Assembly: GCF_021249345.1 (NCBI RefSeq) | Contig: NZ_CP089588.1 | Span: 1-64,000, forward strand | Direction of reading: 5' to 3' | Source: Halobacterium wangiae | Lineage (GTDB): Archaea > Halobacteriota > Halobacteria > Halobacteriales > Halobacteriaceae | DNA length: 64,000 bases | In this document: in pieces, positions 51,765-60,912 of the stretch | Numbering within the stretch: the first letter of the stretch is position 1 | Layout: each line of letters opens with the position of its first letter | Notes under the pieces: generated by a model | Told to the model about the DNA's origin: nothing | Database searches by the model: none | What the model saw: the letters and a program-made list of their open reading frames with translations, nothing else | Program-made: the position numbers and the translations under genes

Positions 51765-52928
51765 ATGAAGTCGTGGCGGAGCGTCGGACTCGTGACGGGC
51801 TGGCAGCTCACCGCGAGTCTCGCGTTCTACGCCATCTTCGCGGCGACCGCGTTCGTCCGCGACACGTTCGGCGTCTCCCGGGCGATGACCGGCGTCACCA
51901 TCACTGCGATCATGCTCGGCTACACCGTGTTGCTGTTCGGTGCGGGGGCGGCCGTCGACGGGTACGGCGAACACCCGGTGATGGTCGTCGGCCTGCTCGG
52001 GATGGCCGTCGGCGCGGCGGGCGTCGCGTACGCCTCGACGTTCCCACTACTGCTCGGTGCGCTCGTCGTACTCGGCCTCGCGTACGCCAGCGCGATGCCG
52101 GCGACCAACCGCGCGATCGTCGTGGCGTCGCCCGAGGGCCGTCGCAACCTCGCGATGAACGTCAAGCAGGTCGGCGTCACCGCCGGCTCCGGACTCGCCG
52201 CGGTGCTCGTCACGGGGATCGCGGCGACCCGGTTCGGCTGGCGCGCCGGCTTCCTCGTCGTCGCCGGCATCGCCGTCGCCGTCGCCGCGGCGTTCGCCGT
52301 CGGCTACGAGGGCACGACGGGGTCGGAGACGCTCGAACTCCCGGACGTCCGCGGGTTGCTCGACGACGGCGCCTACCGCGGCCTCGTCGCCGCCGGCTTC
52401 TTCCTCGGCGCCGCAGTGTTCACGACGACCGGGTACGTCGTCCTCCACCTCACGGAGTCGGTCCGCGTCGCGGCCGGGTTCGCGGGTGCCGTCCTCGCGA
52501 CTGTCCAGGTGACGGGGAGCGCCGGCCGCCTCGTCGGCGGCGAACTCGCCGACCGCATCGGCGGTCCACCGGTCCGCGGGCCGGCGCTCGTCCTGACCGC
52601 CCAGGCCGCACTCTCGGCGGCGTGCTTCCTCGTCATCGTCGTCGCCGACGCTCCGCTGGCTGCCGCCGCGGCGTTCGCGCTGCTCGGCCTGTTCATCCTC
52701 GGATTCCCCGGCGTCTACTACGCGACGATGACGGCCATCGTCGACGACGACGAGGTCGGTGCGGCGACCGCCGGCGGACAGACCTCGCTCAACCTCGGTG
52801 GACTCTCCGCACCGCCCCTGTTCGGCCTCGTGGTCGACTCGTTCGGCTACGACCTGGCGTGGACGCTCGTCGCGATCGTCGCCCTCGTCGCCGCCGTCGT
52901 CCTGTGGACGCAGGTCTCGCGCGGCTGA
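51765..52928 (+). CDS. Major facilitator superfamily transporter
   Basis: Membrane protein of 387 residues with about twelve hydrophobic helices. Charged cytoplasmic loops include GGELADRIGG near the second half and DGYGEHP in the first, typical of MFS loop 2-3 and 8-9 motifs. It probably exchanges a small solute with protons; substrate unknown. ATG at 51765 (MKSWRSVG) is close to the first helix; an in-frame upstream start at 51732 is less likely. It converges on the PhoD-type gene with 4 nt between stops. Confidence 0.85.
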   Translation: MKSWRSVGLVTGWQLTASLAFYAIFAATAFVRDTFGVSRAMTGVTITAIMLGYTVLLFGAGAAVDGYGEHPVMVVGLLGMAVGAAGVAYASTFPLLLGALVVLGLAYASAMPATNRAIVVASPEGRRNLAMNVKQVGVTAGSGLAAVLVTGIAATRFGWRAGFLVVAGIAVAVAAAFAVGYEGTTGSETLELPDVRGLLDDGAYRGLVAAGFFLGAAVFTTTGYVVLHLTESVRVAAGFAGAVLATVQVTGSAGRLVGGELADRIGGPPVRGPALVLTAQAALSAACFLVIVVADAPLAAAAAFALLGLFILGFPGVYYATMTAIVDDDEVGAATAGGQTSLNLGGLSAPPLFGLVVDSFGYDLAWTLVAIVALVAAVVLWTQVSRG

Positions 52929-52932
52929 GGAG

Positions 52933-54573
52933 TCAATCGCGGCGCTGGAGGACGTCGCGGCCGGCCGGTACCCGGTACTCGGTCAGGCGCTCGCGGGGGG
53001 CGTCACTCGCGGACACGGACTTGGGGACAGCGTAGGCCGTGTAGGTCGCTTCCTCGGGGGTGAACTCGACGGTCGCGTACCCCCAGTGGTGGCTGTCGAA
53101 GAACGACACGTGGGGGTTCTCCTGGCGGGCGGCCCGTCCGACCAGCTCGGCCGCCAGGTCGGTGGCCGGCAGGTCCAGCGTCTCCTGGAGGTTCGGACTC
53201 GACACCGCCGGCACCACGAACTCCACGCCGACCGGTTCCGAGTCGTCGTCGTAGGTCGGGTGGAGGTGGCCCACGGCACAGGAGTGCAGGTCGCCGGTGA
53301 GCGCGACCGCGTTCTCGGCGGCCGCGAGGTCGCGGGCGACCGACGCGCGCTCCTCCTCGTAGCCCGCCCACGAGTCCGCGCTGTACGCCGCCGCGCCGCG
53401 GACGTCGACGTCGAGGTCCATGTGGACGATCTCGTTCGCCCACGCGGTCCAGGTCGCGTCCGAGCTACCGACCTCGTCGGCGAACCACGACCGCTGGCGC
53501 TCGCCCAGCACGGTCGGCGTGCCGTCCGGGCCGCTCGGCTGGTCGGCTACCGACGTCGCGAGCGGCGTCGGCAGTTCGCCGTCGGGCGGTGCGGACCGGA
53601 ACAGGCGCTCGTCTGTCACCACGAGGTCGAGGAGGTCGCCGAACCGGAACGACCGGTAGAGCCCCAGGGAGTCCACCACGTCGGCGTCCGGGTCGTAGCG
53701 GACACGGGCCGGCGTGTACTCCCACCACGCCCTGATGCCGGCCGCGAACAGCGACCGCATGAACGCCTCGTCGTCGTTGCGCGGGTGTGCACCGTCGCCG
53801 GCGTACGGTCGGTCGTCCCGGTAGCTGTAGAACCGGTCGTTGACGATCTCGTGGTCGTCCCACGTGGCGATGGCCGTGTGCGCTTCGAACGCTGCCTGTA
53901 GGGCGCGGTCCGTGCGGTAGGTGCGGTGGAGGTGCCGGAAGTCCGCGAGACTGCTCGCGATCGCGTTCCCGCTCGGCAGGTCGATGTCGCGGCCGGCGTA
54001 CTCGGACGGCCCGCCGTGCTCGTAGACGAAGTCGCCGAGGTGGAGGAGGAAGTCCACGTCGTCGTCGGCGACGTGGTGGTACGCGCCGTAGTAGCCGTTC
54101 CGGTAATCCTGACACGTACAGAGCGCCAACGAGACGCTGTCGGGCGACGCGTCCGGTTCCGGCAGTGTCCGCAGACGGCCGGCCGGCGAGACGCGGCCGT
54201 CGTGCTCGAACCGGTACCAGTACGTCCGGTCAGCGTTCAGTCGGTCGTCGAGGTCGGCTTTCACGGTGTAGTCGCGGTCCGCGCTCGCGGTGCCGACGTC
54301 GTAGAACCCGACGGGGAACTGGAAGGCCTCGTCGCGGGCGACCGTCAGCGACACCGGGTCGCCGTCGCTGTGGGCGGTCGGACTGAGGCGCGTCCAGACG
54401 ACGGCGCCGGAGGGCGTCGGGTCGCCGCTCGCGACGCCCTGCGGGAACGCCTCGCGGTCCGGCGGCCCGGTAGCAGCACTGCGGTCAGTCGGCGACGCGT
54501 CGACCGTCGGTGGAACGAGCACACTACCGGCGGCGAGACCCAGCGATTCGAGGAGTCGGCGACGGCTGGGCAT
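52933..54573 (-). CDS. TAT-exported PhoD-type alkaline phosphatase/phosphodiesterase
   Basis: Secreted enzyme of 546 residues. The N-terminus has a twin-arginine motif (SRRRLLE), a hydrophobic core and an Ala-containing cleavage region near VDA, without a lipobox Cys. A PhoD N-terminal domain (about 45-130) precedes the metallophosphatase domain, with LGDFVYEHG, WDDHEIVNDR and GDLHSCAVGHL supplying metal ligands. PhoD enzymes release phosphate from phosphomonoesters and diesters outside the cell under phosphate shortage. No Pho-type operator was identified. Confidence 0.88.
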   Translation of the reverse strand: MPSRRRLLESLGLAAGSVLVPPTVDASPTDRSAATGPPDREAFPQGVASGDPTPSGAVVWTRLSPTAHSDGDPVSLTVARDEAFQFPVGFYDVGTASADRDYTVKADLDDRLNADRTYWYRFEHDGRVSPAGRLRTLPEPDASPDSVSLALCTCQDYRNGYYGAYHHVADDDVDFLLHLGDFVYEHGGPSEYAGRDIDLPSGNAIASSLADFRHLHRTYRTDRALQAAFEAHTAIATWDDHEIVNDRFYSYRDDRPYAGDGAHPRNDDEAFMRSLFAAGIRAWWEYTPARVRYDPDADVVDSLGLYRSFRFGDLLDLVVTDERLFRSAPPDGELPTPLATSVADQPSGPDGTPTVLGERQRSWFADEVGSSDATWTAWANEIVHMDLDVDVRGAAAYSADSWAGYEEERASVARDLAAAENAVALTGDLHSCAVGHLHPTYDDDSEPVGVEFVVPAVSSPNLQETLDLPATDLAAELVGRAARQENPHVSFFDSHHWGYATVEFTPEEATYTAYAVPKSVSASDAPRERLTEYRVPAGRDVLQRRD

Positions 54574-54662
54574 GCGTACAGCGATGCCCGCCGTCGACGT
54601 TTGTAATGAGGGCTGTACGGACTGTACGGCGGCCTTACCTGCGAGTAGGCCGACAGTTCGAG

Positions 54663-56066
54663 TCATTCGGCGTCGCCGCGGGCCCGCTCGAACGTCGCGA
54701 TGGCTTCCTCCCGGCGCTCCGCGTGGTCGACGATGGGGTCCGGGTAGTCGGGCGCTACGTCCGCCCGCTCCTCGGGCGAGAGGTCGGCCCACGCGTGAAT
54801 CTTCGCCGCGGGAACGTCGCGCAACTCGGGGACGTACTCCGTGATGTACGCCGCGTCCGGGTCGTAGCGCTCGCCCTGCGTCGTCGGGTTGAACACCCGG
54901 AAGTACGGCTGGGCGTCGGTGCCCGTCGAGGCAGCCCACTGCCAGCCGCCGTTGTCGTTGGCGGTGTCGTGGTCGACGAGGTGCTCGCGGAAGTGGGCGT
55001 ACCCCTCGCGCCAGTCCACCAGCAGGTCCTTCGTGAGGAACGCCGCGACGATCATCCGCACGCGGTTGTGCACGTAGGCCTCCGTCCGGAGCTGTCGCAT
55101 CCCGGCGTCCACGATGGGGTAGCCCGTCTCGCCGGCCTTCCACGCGCGGAGTTCCGCGGGGTCGTCGCGCCACTCGATGGGCTGCTCGTACTCTTTGAAG
55201 TTCTCCGTCACGACGTCTGGATTGAACTGCAGTACCTGCGCGTAGAACTCCCGCCAGGCGAGTTGGCCCTGGAACTCTCGGACGCTCTCGCGTTCGTCCT
55301 CGCCGTCCGCCTCGGCCAGCGCCGCCTCGGTCCGCTCGTACAGTTCGCGGACGCCGAGCGTGCCGAACTTCAGGTCCGCCGACAGCCGGGAGGTCGCGCC
55401 CTCGGCGGGGTAGTCCCGCGCGTCCTCGTACCGGAAGACGTCGCGTTCGCAGAACGCCTCGAGGCGCTCGCGTGCCGCGGCCGTCCCGGCCGCAGGAAGC
55501 TCGGCGTCCGGGTCCGCGAAGCCGAGGGCGTCGGCGTCGGGGAGCGAATCGCCCGCCACGTCGGCGATGGTTCCTGCCTCGGGCTCCGGTGCGGGGTCGT
55601 CTTTCTCCCGGTCGCGCCACTTCTTCCAGAAGTACGTGTAGACTGAGTACGGGTCGCCCGCGTTCGTGCGGATCGCGCCGGGTTCGTGGAGGACGGCGTC
55701 GTGGAACTGCTCGTGGGTGGTGGCCTGCTCGTCGAGGGCCGCGCGCACCGCCTCGTCGCGCTCGTGGGCCAGCCCCGAGTAGTCGTGGTTCCAGACGACG
55801 TGGTCGGCGCCGAACTCGCGGGCGAGGTCCGGAATCACCGCGGAGGGGTCGCCGTGGCGCACGAGCAGGTCGCCGCCGAGTTCCCGGTAGCGATCGCGGA
55901 GCGCGGCGAGCGCGTCGAGCATGAACGCTACCCGGGATGGCGCGGCGTGTTCCAGGACGACGTCGTCGAAACAGAAGACAGGGACGACGTCGCCCGCGTC
56001 GGCGGCCGCCGCGAGCCCCACGTTGTCCGCTGTGCGGAGGTCCCGTCGGTGCCAGAACAGTTGCAT
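54663..56066 (-). CDS. phr: DNA photolyase (CPD class I)
   Basis: Photolyase/cryptochrome family protein of 467 residues. The N-terminal Rossmann domain starts LFWHRRDLRTADN. The FAD-binding domain holds WREFYAQVL, GYPIVDAGMRQL, NRVRMIVAAFL, NGGWQW and TDAQPYFRVFNP. It repairs UV-induced pyrimidine dimers with light. The length and these motifs are normal for class I CPD photolyases. ATG at 56066 is immediately before the first strand. It is followed by the thioesterase gene upstream on the same strand, 37 nt away. Confidence 0.92.
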   Translation of the reverse strand: MQLFWHRRDLRTADNVGLAAAADAGDVVPVFCFDDVVLEHAAPSRVAFMLDALAALRDRYRELGGDLLVRHGDPSAVIPDLAREFGADHVVWNHDYSGLAHERDEAVRAALDEQATTHEQFHDAVLHEPGAIRTNAGDPYSVYTYFWKKWRDREKDDPAPEPEAGTIADVAGDSLPDADALGFADPDAELPAAGTAAARERLEAFCERDVFRYEDARDYPAEGATSRLSADLKFGTLGVRELYERTEAALAEADGEDERESVREFQGQLAWREFYAQVLQFNPDVVTENFKEYEQPIEWRDDPAELRAWKAGETGYPIVDAGMRQLRTEAYVHNRVRMIVAAFLTKDLLVDWREGYAHFREHLVDHDTANDNGGWQWAASTGTDAQPYFRVFNPTTQGERYDPDAAYITEYVPELRDVPAAKIHAWADLSPEERADVAPDYPDPIVDHAERREEAIATFERARGDAE

Positions 56067-56103
56067 ACCTGCTGGTGAGCGTTCCACGCCCGTAATCCCC
56101 TGG

Positions 56104-56553
56104 TCAGTCCGACCGGAACACGCGGAACGACCCGCGCCCGACGGCGACCTCCTTCTCGTCACCGTCGTCGTCCTCGGCCGTGACCTCGACCTCGGCGACG
56201 CCGACCGTAGAGCCGACACGCACCACCTCGGCCTCCGCGACGAGGTCGCCCCGGGCCGGCCGCAGGTACGAGACGTTGAGGTCGATGGTCGCGACGCCGG
56301 CTTCGACCGGGTCGTCGAGGGACGTGCGCACGGCGAGTCCGCCCGCGGTGTCGATGATGGTCGCGGCGATACCGCCGTGGACGTTGCCGCGTCCAGCGCC
56401 GTGGTTCGCGAGTTTCTCGTGGTACGGGACGCGCATCGTCATCTCGCCCTCCTCGACGTCCTCCACCTGGAGGTCGAGGAAGGAGAGGAACCCGTGGTCG
56501 TCAACGTAGGACTGGATGAACGCCTGCGCGTCGTCCGCGTCGAACGCCGTCAT
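56104..56553 (-). CDS. PaaI-type hotdog-fold thioesterase
   Basis: Protein of 149 residues with a single hotdog fold. The active-site segment GNVHGGIAATIIDTAGGLA near 68-86 is typical of PaaI/YdiI acyl-CoA thioesterases. It releases acids from acyl-CoA esters, perhaps to keep CoA available. ATG at 56553 gives a usual N-terminus; 24 residues upstream in frame are basic and unlike the family. It is divergent from an acyl-CoA ligase gene, a plausible functional pairing. Confidence 0.82.
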   Translation of the reverse strand: MTAFDADDAQAFIQSYVDDHGFLSFLDLQVEDVEEGEMTMRVPYHEKLANHGAGRGNVHGGIAATIIDTAGGLAVRTSLDDPVEAGVATIDLNVSYLRPARGDLVAEAEVVRVGSTVGVAEVEVTAEDDDGDEKEVAVGRGSFRVFRSD

Positions 56554-56645
56554 GTCTGGCCGTGGGGTGGCTGCCCGCATAAGCCCACCGAGGCCACCAC
56601 GACGCAAAGCTTCTTGAGCGAACACTCCGTGATACCAGTTGACAC

Positions 56646-58205
56646 ATGACGAACCTCGTCACGAACGTCGAGTCAGTCGTCGCAGACTACCCCGAGGAAC
56701 CGGCGCTGGTCTTCCGGGACCAGACCGTCTCCTACCGGGAGTTCTGGGCTCAGACCGGCCAGTTCGCGGCGGCGCTCCGCGAACACGGCGCCGAACCCGG
56801 GGACAGGGTCGCAGTCTACCTGCCGAACCTCCCGCAGTTCGTCGTCGCGTTCCACGGCGCGCTCCGGGCGGGGTGTGTGGTGGTGCCGATGAACCCGCAG
56901 TACAAGAGCCGCGAGATCGGTCACCTGCTGGAGGACTCCGGGGCGAGCACCGTGATTGCGCTCGCGGACCTCGTCCCGTTCGTCCAGCAGGTACGCGCGG
57001 ACACCGACGTCGAGCAGGTCGTCACGGTCGGCGGGGAGGCCGACGTGGGGACCCCGTTCCGGGAGTTCCTCACCGGCGGCGACGACAGCGTCGCCGAGCG
57101 CGCGGACGACGACGTCGCGGTCCAGCCGTACACCTCGGGGACGACCGGCCAGCCGAAGGGCGTCGAACTCACCCACCACAACCTCGCGTCGAACGCCCAG
57201 CAGTCCGTCGACATCATCCCGGACGGCATCGCCCCGGGCGACAGACAGCTCGGCGTGCTGCCGCTGTTCCACATCTACGGGATGACCGTGGTGATGAACG
57301 CGACGCTGTTCGGCGGCGGCGCGTACTACCCGCTCCCCCAGTGGGACGCACAGGAGGCGATGTCGCTCGTTGAGGACGCCGAACTCACGCTGATGCACGG
57401 CGTCCCCGCGATGTACAACGACGTCATCAACCAGCCGAACGCCGAGGAGTTCGACCTCTCCTCGCTGCGGCTCTGTGGCGTCGGCGGGTCCGGCATCCCA
57501 GTCGAGGTGCTCCGGCGCTTCGAGGAGCTCTACCCCGTGAAGATCTACGAGGGGTACGGACTCACGGAGACCAGCCCGGTCACGCACTTCAACAGCCCGA
57601 AGTGGGGCCGACGCGTCGGCTCGATCGGGAAACCGCTGGAGGGAGTCGACGCCCGAATCGTCACCGGCGACTTCGAGGACGTGGACCCGGTCGAGGAAGG
57701 ACCGCTCGACGAGGACGAAGTGGACATCGACGAGGTCTCGGGTGAACTCGTCGTCTCGGGGCCAAACGTGATGCGCGGGTACTCGGGCCTCCCGGAAGCC
57801 AACCGTGAGGCGTTCTCCGAGCGCGACGGCCAGCGCTGGTTCCACACGGGTGACCTCGGTTACCACGACGAGGACGGCTACTTCTACGTCGTCGACCGGA
57901 AGAAGCACATGATCAACACGGCGGGCTACAACGTCTACCCCCGCGAGGTAGAGGAACTGCTCTTCGAGCACGAGGCGGTCGCCGACGTCGCGATCGTCGG
58001 CATCCACGACGACCGGCGCGGCGAGACGGTGAAGGCGTTCGTCGTGACGACCCCGGACGCAGACGTCACCGGGGACGAACTGAAGCAGTTCTGCCTGGAA
58101 CGCCTCGCGGAGTACAAACACCCCCGCGAGGTGGAGTTCGTCGAGGAGCTACCGCGGACGACCACGGGGAAGGTCAAGAAGTTCGAACTGGTCGGGGAAG
58201 CGTGA
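56646..58205 (+). CDS. Long-chain acyl-CoA synthetase (AMP-forming)
   Basis: ANL-superfamily ligase of 519 residues. Motifs in order are YTSGTTGQPKGVE near 161, GYGLTETSPV near 302, WFHTGDLGYHDEDGYFYVVDRKK near 400-422 and the catalytic Lys segment RTTTGKVKK near 507. It activates fatty or aryl acids to CoA esters. An acidic insertion (about 345-363, Asp/Glu-rich) interrupts the region before the A7 motif, probably a surface loop typical of halophiles. The thioesterase gene is divergent upstream. Confidence 0.9.
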   Translation: MTNLVTNVESVVADYPEEPALVFRDQTVSYREFWAQTGQFAAALREHGAEPGDRVAVYLPNLPQFVVAFHGALRAGCVVVPMNPQYKSREIGHLLEDSGASTVIALADLVPFVQQVRADTDVEQVVTVGGEADVGTPFREFLTGGDDSVAERADDDVAVQPYTSGTTGQPKGVELTHHNLASNAQQSVDIIPDGIAPGDRQLGVLPLFHIYGMTVVMNATLFGGGAYYPLPQWDAQEAMSLVEDAELTLMHGVPAMYNDVINQPNAEEFDLSSLRLCGVGGSGIPVEVLRRFEELYPVKIYEGYGLTETSPVTHFNSPKWGRRVGSIGKPLEGVDARIVTGDFEDVDPVEEGPLDEDEVDIDEVSGELVVSGPNVMRGYSGLPEANREAFSERDGQRWFHTGDLGYHDEDGYFYVVDRKKHMINTAGYNVYPREVEELLFEHEAVADVAIVGIHDDRRGETVKAFVVTTPDADVTGDELKQFCLERLAEYKHPREVEFVEELPRTTTGKVKKFELVGEA

Positions 58206-58253
58206 GGATCGCCAGTAGAACCGCTCGGCTGTCGGCCCGTCTCGTCTCCGCCG

Positions 58254-59096
58254 TCAGTCCTCGAGGACCGGAACTGGACTGACCGGACAGAGCAGCGGGA
58301 CGTTGTCGAGCAGGTGACGGAGAACGTGGACGTGGCCCTGGCCGACGACAAGGACTACCCGGTCGGTGTCGGTCCCACCGGCGACGCGGCGGAGGTTCTC
58401 GGCGGTCTTGAGGTTGCGCTCGTACCAGCCTGTGAGGAGTCGCGACCCGACGTAGCGGTCCTCGGGACCGCCGAATGCCCCGGCGAAGTGCGTGCGATCG
58501 TTCGTCCGGAGGTGCTCCTCGCGGTTGTACCACGCGAGGAACTCAGTGACCGACGCGTTGTCCCACTTCTCTACGTGGTCTGCGTAATCGGGGACGAGGA
58601 ATTCCGGGAGGGATTCGACCGCCGCGTCGACCTGTTCCTCGAACCACTCGTCGTCGACGTCACGGTCGAGGTGCGCCGCCATGTCCATCATGGAGTCGAC
58701 GGCGTGGACCCGATCGTGGTCGAGATGGGCGGCGAGACGGAATCCGATCTGGACCACTTCACTCTGGCAGGTCACCTCGGGGTCGTCCATTCCCATCCGT
58801 GGCGACTCGATGGTGTACTGTTCGTCGAATGCACGCTCGCCTGTCCGGTAGTCGGTGTACAGCGCGTCGACGTGGTCCTGATGGCGGTGGGAGCGCTCGA
58901 CGGCGACGGTGTCTGGCTCCCAGTCCGCGAGGCGGTCGGTCAGCGCCTCGAACTCGCGCTGTCGGTCGTCGCCGAGCACGCCTGCGACCCGTGGACTGTC
59001 GAGGTGGCTGGTGCCGAGCAGCAGCACGCGAGTCTGCTCGGGTGTCGGTTCCGGCCAATCGTTCCGCGGGGCCGTCGGTGTCACGCACTTGTGCAC
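58254..59096 (-). CDS. TraB/ChaN-like (DUF5694-type) protein
   Basis: Protein of 280 residues. The N-terminal segment VLLLGTSHLDSP with a His, the VAVERSH segment near 68 and the C-terminal VVGQGHVHVL near 255 recall the GTxH and GxGH motifs of the TraB/ChaN/DUF5694 superfamily, which is possibly metal-binding. Start is ambiguous: the first in-frame candidate is GTG at 59096 and no ATG precedes the conserved part. Function unknown. It is convergent with the ligase gene. Confidence 0.6.
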   Translation of the reverse strand: MHKCVTPTAPRNDWPEPTPEQTRVLLLGTSHLDSPRVAGVLGDDRQREFEALTDRLADWEPDTVAVERSHRHQDHVDALYTDYRTGERAFDEQYTIESPRMGMDDPEVTCQSEVVQIGFRLAAHLDHDRVHAVDSMMDMAAHLDRDVDDEWFEEQVDAAVESLPEFLVPDYADHVEKWDNASVTEFLAWYNREEHLRTNDRTHFAGAFGGPEDRYVGSRLLTGWYERNLKTAENLRRVAGGTDTDRVVLVVGQGHVHVLRHLLDNVPLLCPVSPVPVLED

Positions 59097-59150
59097 GCGA
59101 GAGCAGGGATTAACTGTTCGTAGAACGGCCCTTCTGTTGGTCTGTTGTTA

Positions 59151-60035
59151 CTAGTCGCGCACTTCGACCACGTCCAATTCGGCGTCGAAGACGAACGTTC
59201 GCCCCTCGTCGTCCAGCGGGATCGGGAGGGCGATGCGCAACGGGTTCTCGGACTCGACGGTGCCGCGCCCCGTCTCGATCCACGCCAGTTCCCACGCCGG
59301 CGTCTCGCGGAGGTCGATGCCGTGGTCGTGGTGGTAGGCGGCGACGAGAGGGTGGGAGAGCACGGCTATCTGGACGGCCGCGTTGTACGTCTCTCCGCAG
59401 CGCTCGCAGTCGTGGAATACCATCCCGAGGAGGCCGCTGCCCGCGAGCCACTCCGGGGCATCGGGATCGTCGCTGAGGTGTAGCCGCCGGTCCAGTTCGC
59501 CGTAGCAGTTCTGGCAGATGCCCACGTCGGTGGCCGCAGCGCTCATCCGACTCCAGCGTCCGAGGACGCCCGGCGTGTCGTCGACGTCGTGGTCCGCGAG
59601 GAGGCCCGCCGGCACCTCGGGGTTCGTGAACTTCGCCTCGCACTCCGTGCAGTCGATGGCGACGCCGTGGTCCCGGAACCTGGCGACCTGGGGCGCGCCA
59701 CAGTTCAGGCACTCGGCGTCGACGGGGACGGGGTCGGCGTCGAGTGCACCGGTGTACCCACCGGCGAGCACTGCTCCGACGAGACGCTTCCCCGGCGCCG
59801 ATATCTCGTAGCCGTCGTCGGTCTTGGTAACGAACTGGCCAGTGAGCTCGCCGAGGTGGTAGTTGAACCGCCCGGGGTCGTCGACGCCCACCCGGTCGCG
59901 CAACGCCGAGAACGCCAGCGGTCCGTCCGCCGACTGGAGCGCGCTGAGGGTCGCGAACCGGGTCTCGTCGCTCACCAGTGAGAACGCCTCCTCGGCGGAG
60001 AGTCGCTCCACCAGGGGGTCTTTGCCGCTGCTCAT
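59151..60035 (-). CDS. ArsR-type winged-helix regulator with zinc-ribbon domains
   Basis: Protein of 294 residues. The N-terminal winged helix (about 10-85) has RFATLSALQSADGPLAFSAL and a wing-like KTDDGYEIS. Four Cys pairs follow, in CLNCG, CTEC, CQNCYG and CERCG, suggesting two zinc ribbons between about 108 and 215. The C-terminal part may sense a ligand. Such proteins are common haloarchaeal regulators. It is divergent from the SDR gene at 60.1 kb, with 112 nt between them, and could control it. Confidence 0.78.
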   Translation of the reverse strand: MSSGKDPLVERLSAEEAFSLVSDETRFATLSALQSADGPLAFSALRDRVGVDDPGRFNYHLGELTGQFVTKTDDGYEISAPGKRLVGAVLAGGYTGALDADPVPVDAECLNCGAPQVARFRDHGVAIDCTECEAKFTNPEVPAGLLADHDVDDTPGVLGRWSRMSAAATDVGICQNCYGELDRRLHLSDDPDAPEWLAGSGLLGMVFHDCERCGETYNAAVQIAVLSHPLVAAYHHDHGIDLRETPAWELAWIETGRGTVESENPLRIALPIPLDDEGRTFVFDAELDVVEVRD

Positions 60036-60116
60036 ACCTGGGGCCACGGAGTTGACACTGATGAGCGTTCGCCCCGAGGCTCGAAACCCGACGCGGGTTG
60101 TCAGTCGTTGACACAG

Positions 60117-60122
60117 TTTTAT
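60117..60122 (+). promoter_or_regulatory. TATA box of the SDR gene at 60.1 kb
   Basis: TTTTAT at 60117-60122, 26-31 nt before the ATG at 60148. It supports that ATG over an in-frame ATG at 60121 that lies within the box. Confidence 0.55.
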
Positions 60123-60147
60123 GCATGGCGGCGGCAAAGTTCGCGCC

Positions 60148-60912
60148 ATGACAGACCGATTCTCCGTGTCCGGCACGGCAATCGTCACGGGCGCGTCGAG
60201 CGGTATCGGACGGGCCGTCGCCGAGCGGTTCGCCGCGGACGGCGCCAACGTCGTCGTCTGCTCGCGCGAGCAGGAGAACGTCGACCCAGCGGCCGAAGGC
60301 ATCCGCGAGGACGGCGGGACGGCGCTCGCCGTCGAGTGCGACGTGACCGACCGCGACGCCGTGGACGCGCTCGTCGACGCGACAGTCGAGGAGTTCGGCG
60401 GCCTCAACGTCCTCGTGAACAACGCCGGCGCGAGTTTCGTCGCCGGCTTCGAGGACATCTCCCCGAACGGCTGGCAGACCATCGTGGACGTCAACCTCAC
60501 GGGCACCTACCACTGTACGCAGGCCGCCGCCGAGCACCTCAAGGACGGCGGCGGGAGCGTCGTCAACCTCGCGAGCGTCGCTGGCCAGGAGGGTGCGCCG
60601 TACATGAGCCACTACGCCGCCGCAAAGTCCGGTATCATCAACCTCACGCGGACGCTGGCGATGGAGTGGTCGGGCGAGGACGTGCGAGTGAACTGCATCG
60701 CGCCCGGGTTCGTCGCGACGCCCGGCCTCGAGTCCCAGATGGGTGTCTCCGCCGACGATATCGACCGCGAGGAGGTCGACCGACGCATCGGGGTGAGCGA
60801 GGAGATAGCGGACGTAGCGCGGTTCCTCGCGAGTCCGGCCGCCTCGTTCGTCGTGGGTGAGACGGTGACCGCTGGCGGCGTCCCGCAGGGCGAGGAGGTG
60901 CCGTCGCTGTGA
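60148..60912 (+). CDS. SDR-family NAD(P)-dependent oxidoreductase
   Basis: Classical SDR of 254 residues. It has TGASSGIG near 14-21, NNAG near 90, the catalytic Ser in NLASVAG and YAAAK for Tyr/Lys. It resembles 3-oxoacyl/glucose-type dehydrogenases but the C-terminus is shortened and ends in a Gly-rich TAGGVPQGEE segment. The TIGR04024-like oxidoreductase gene starts within its stop codon (GTGA), so the two probably act together. Confidence 0.87.
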   Translation: MTDRFSVSGTAIVTGASSGIGRAVAERFAADGANVVVCSREQENVDPAAEGIREDGGTALAVECDVTDRDAVDALVDATVEEFGGLNVLVNNAGASFVAGFEDISPNGWQTIVDVNLTGTYHCTQAAAEHLKDGGGSVVNLASVAGQEGAPYMSHYAAAKSGIINLTRTLAMEWSGEDVRVNCIAPGFVATPGLESQMGVSADDIDREEVDRRIGVSEEIADVARFLASPAASFVVGETVTAGGVPQGEEVPSL

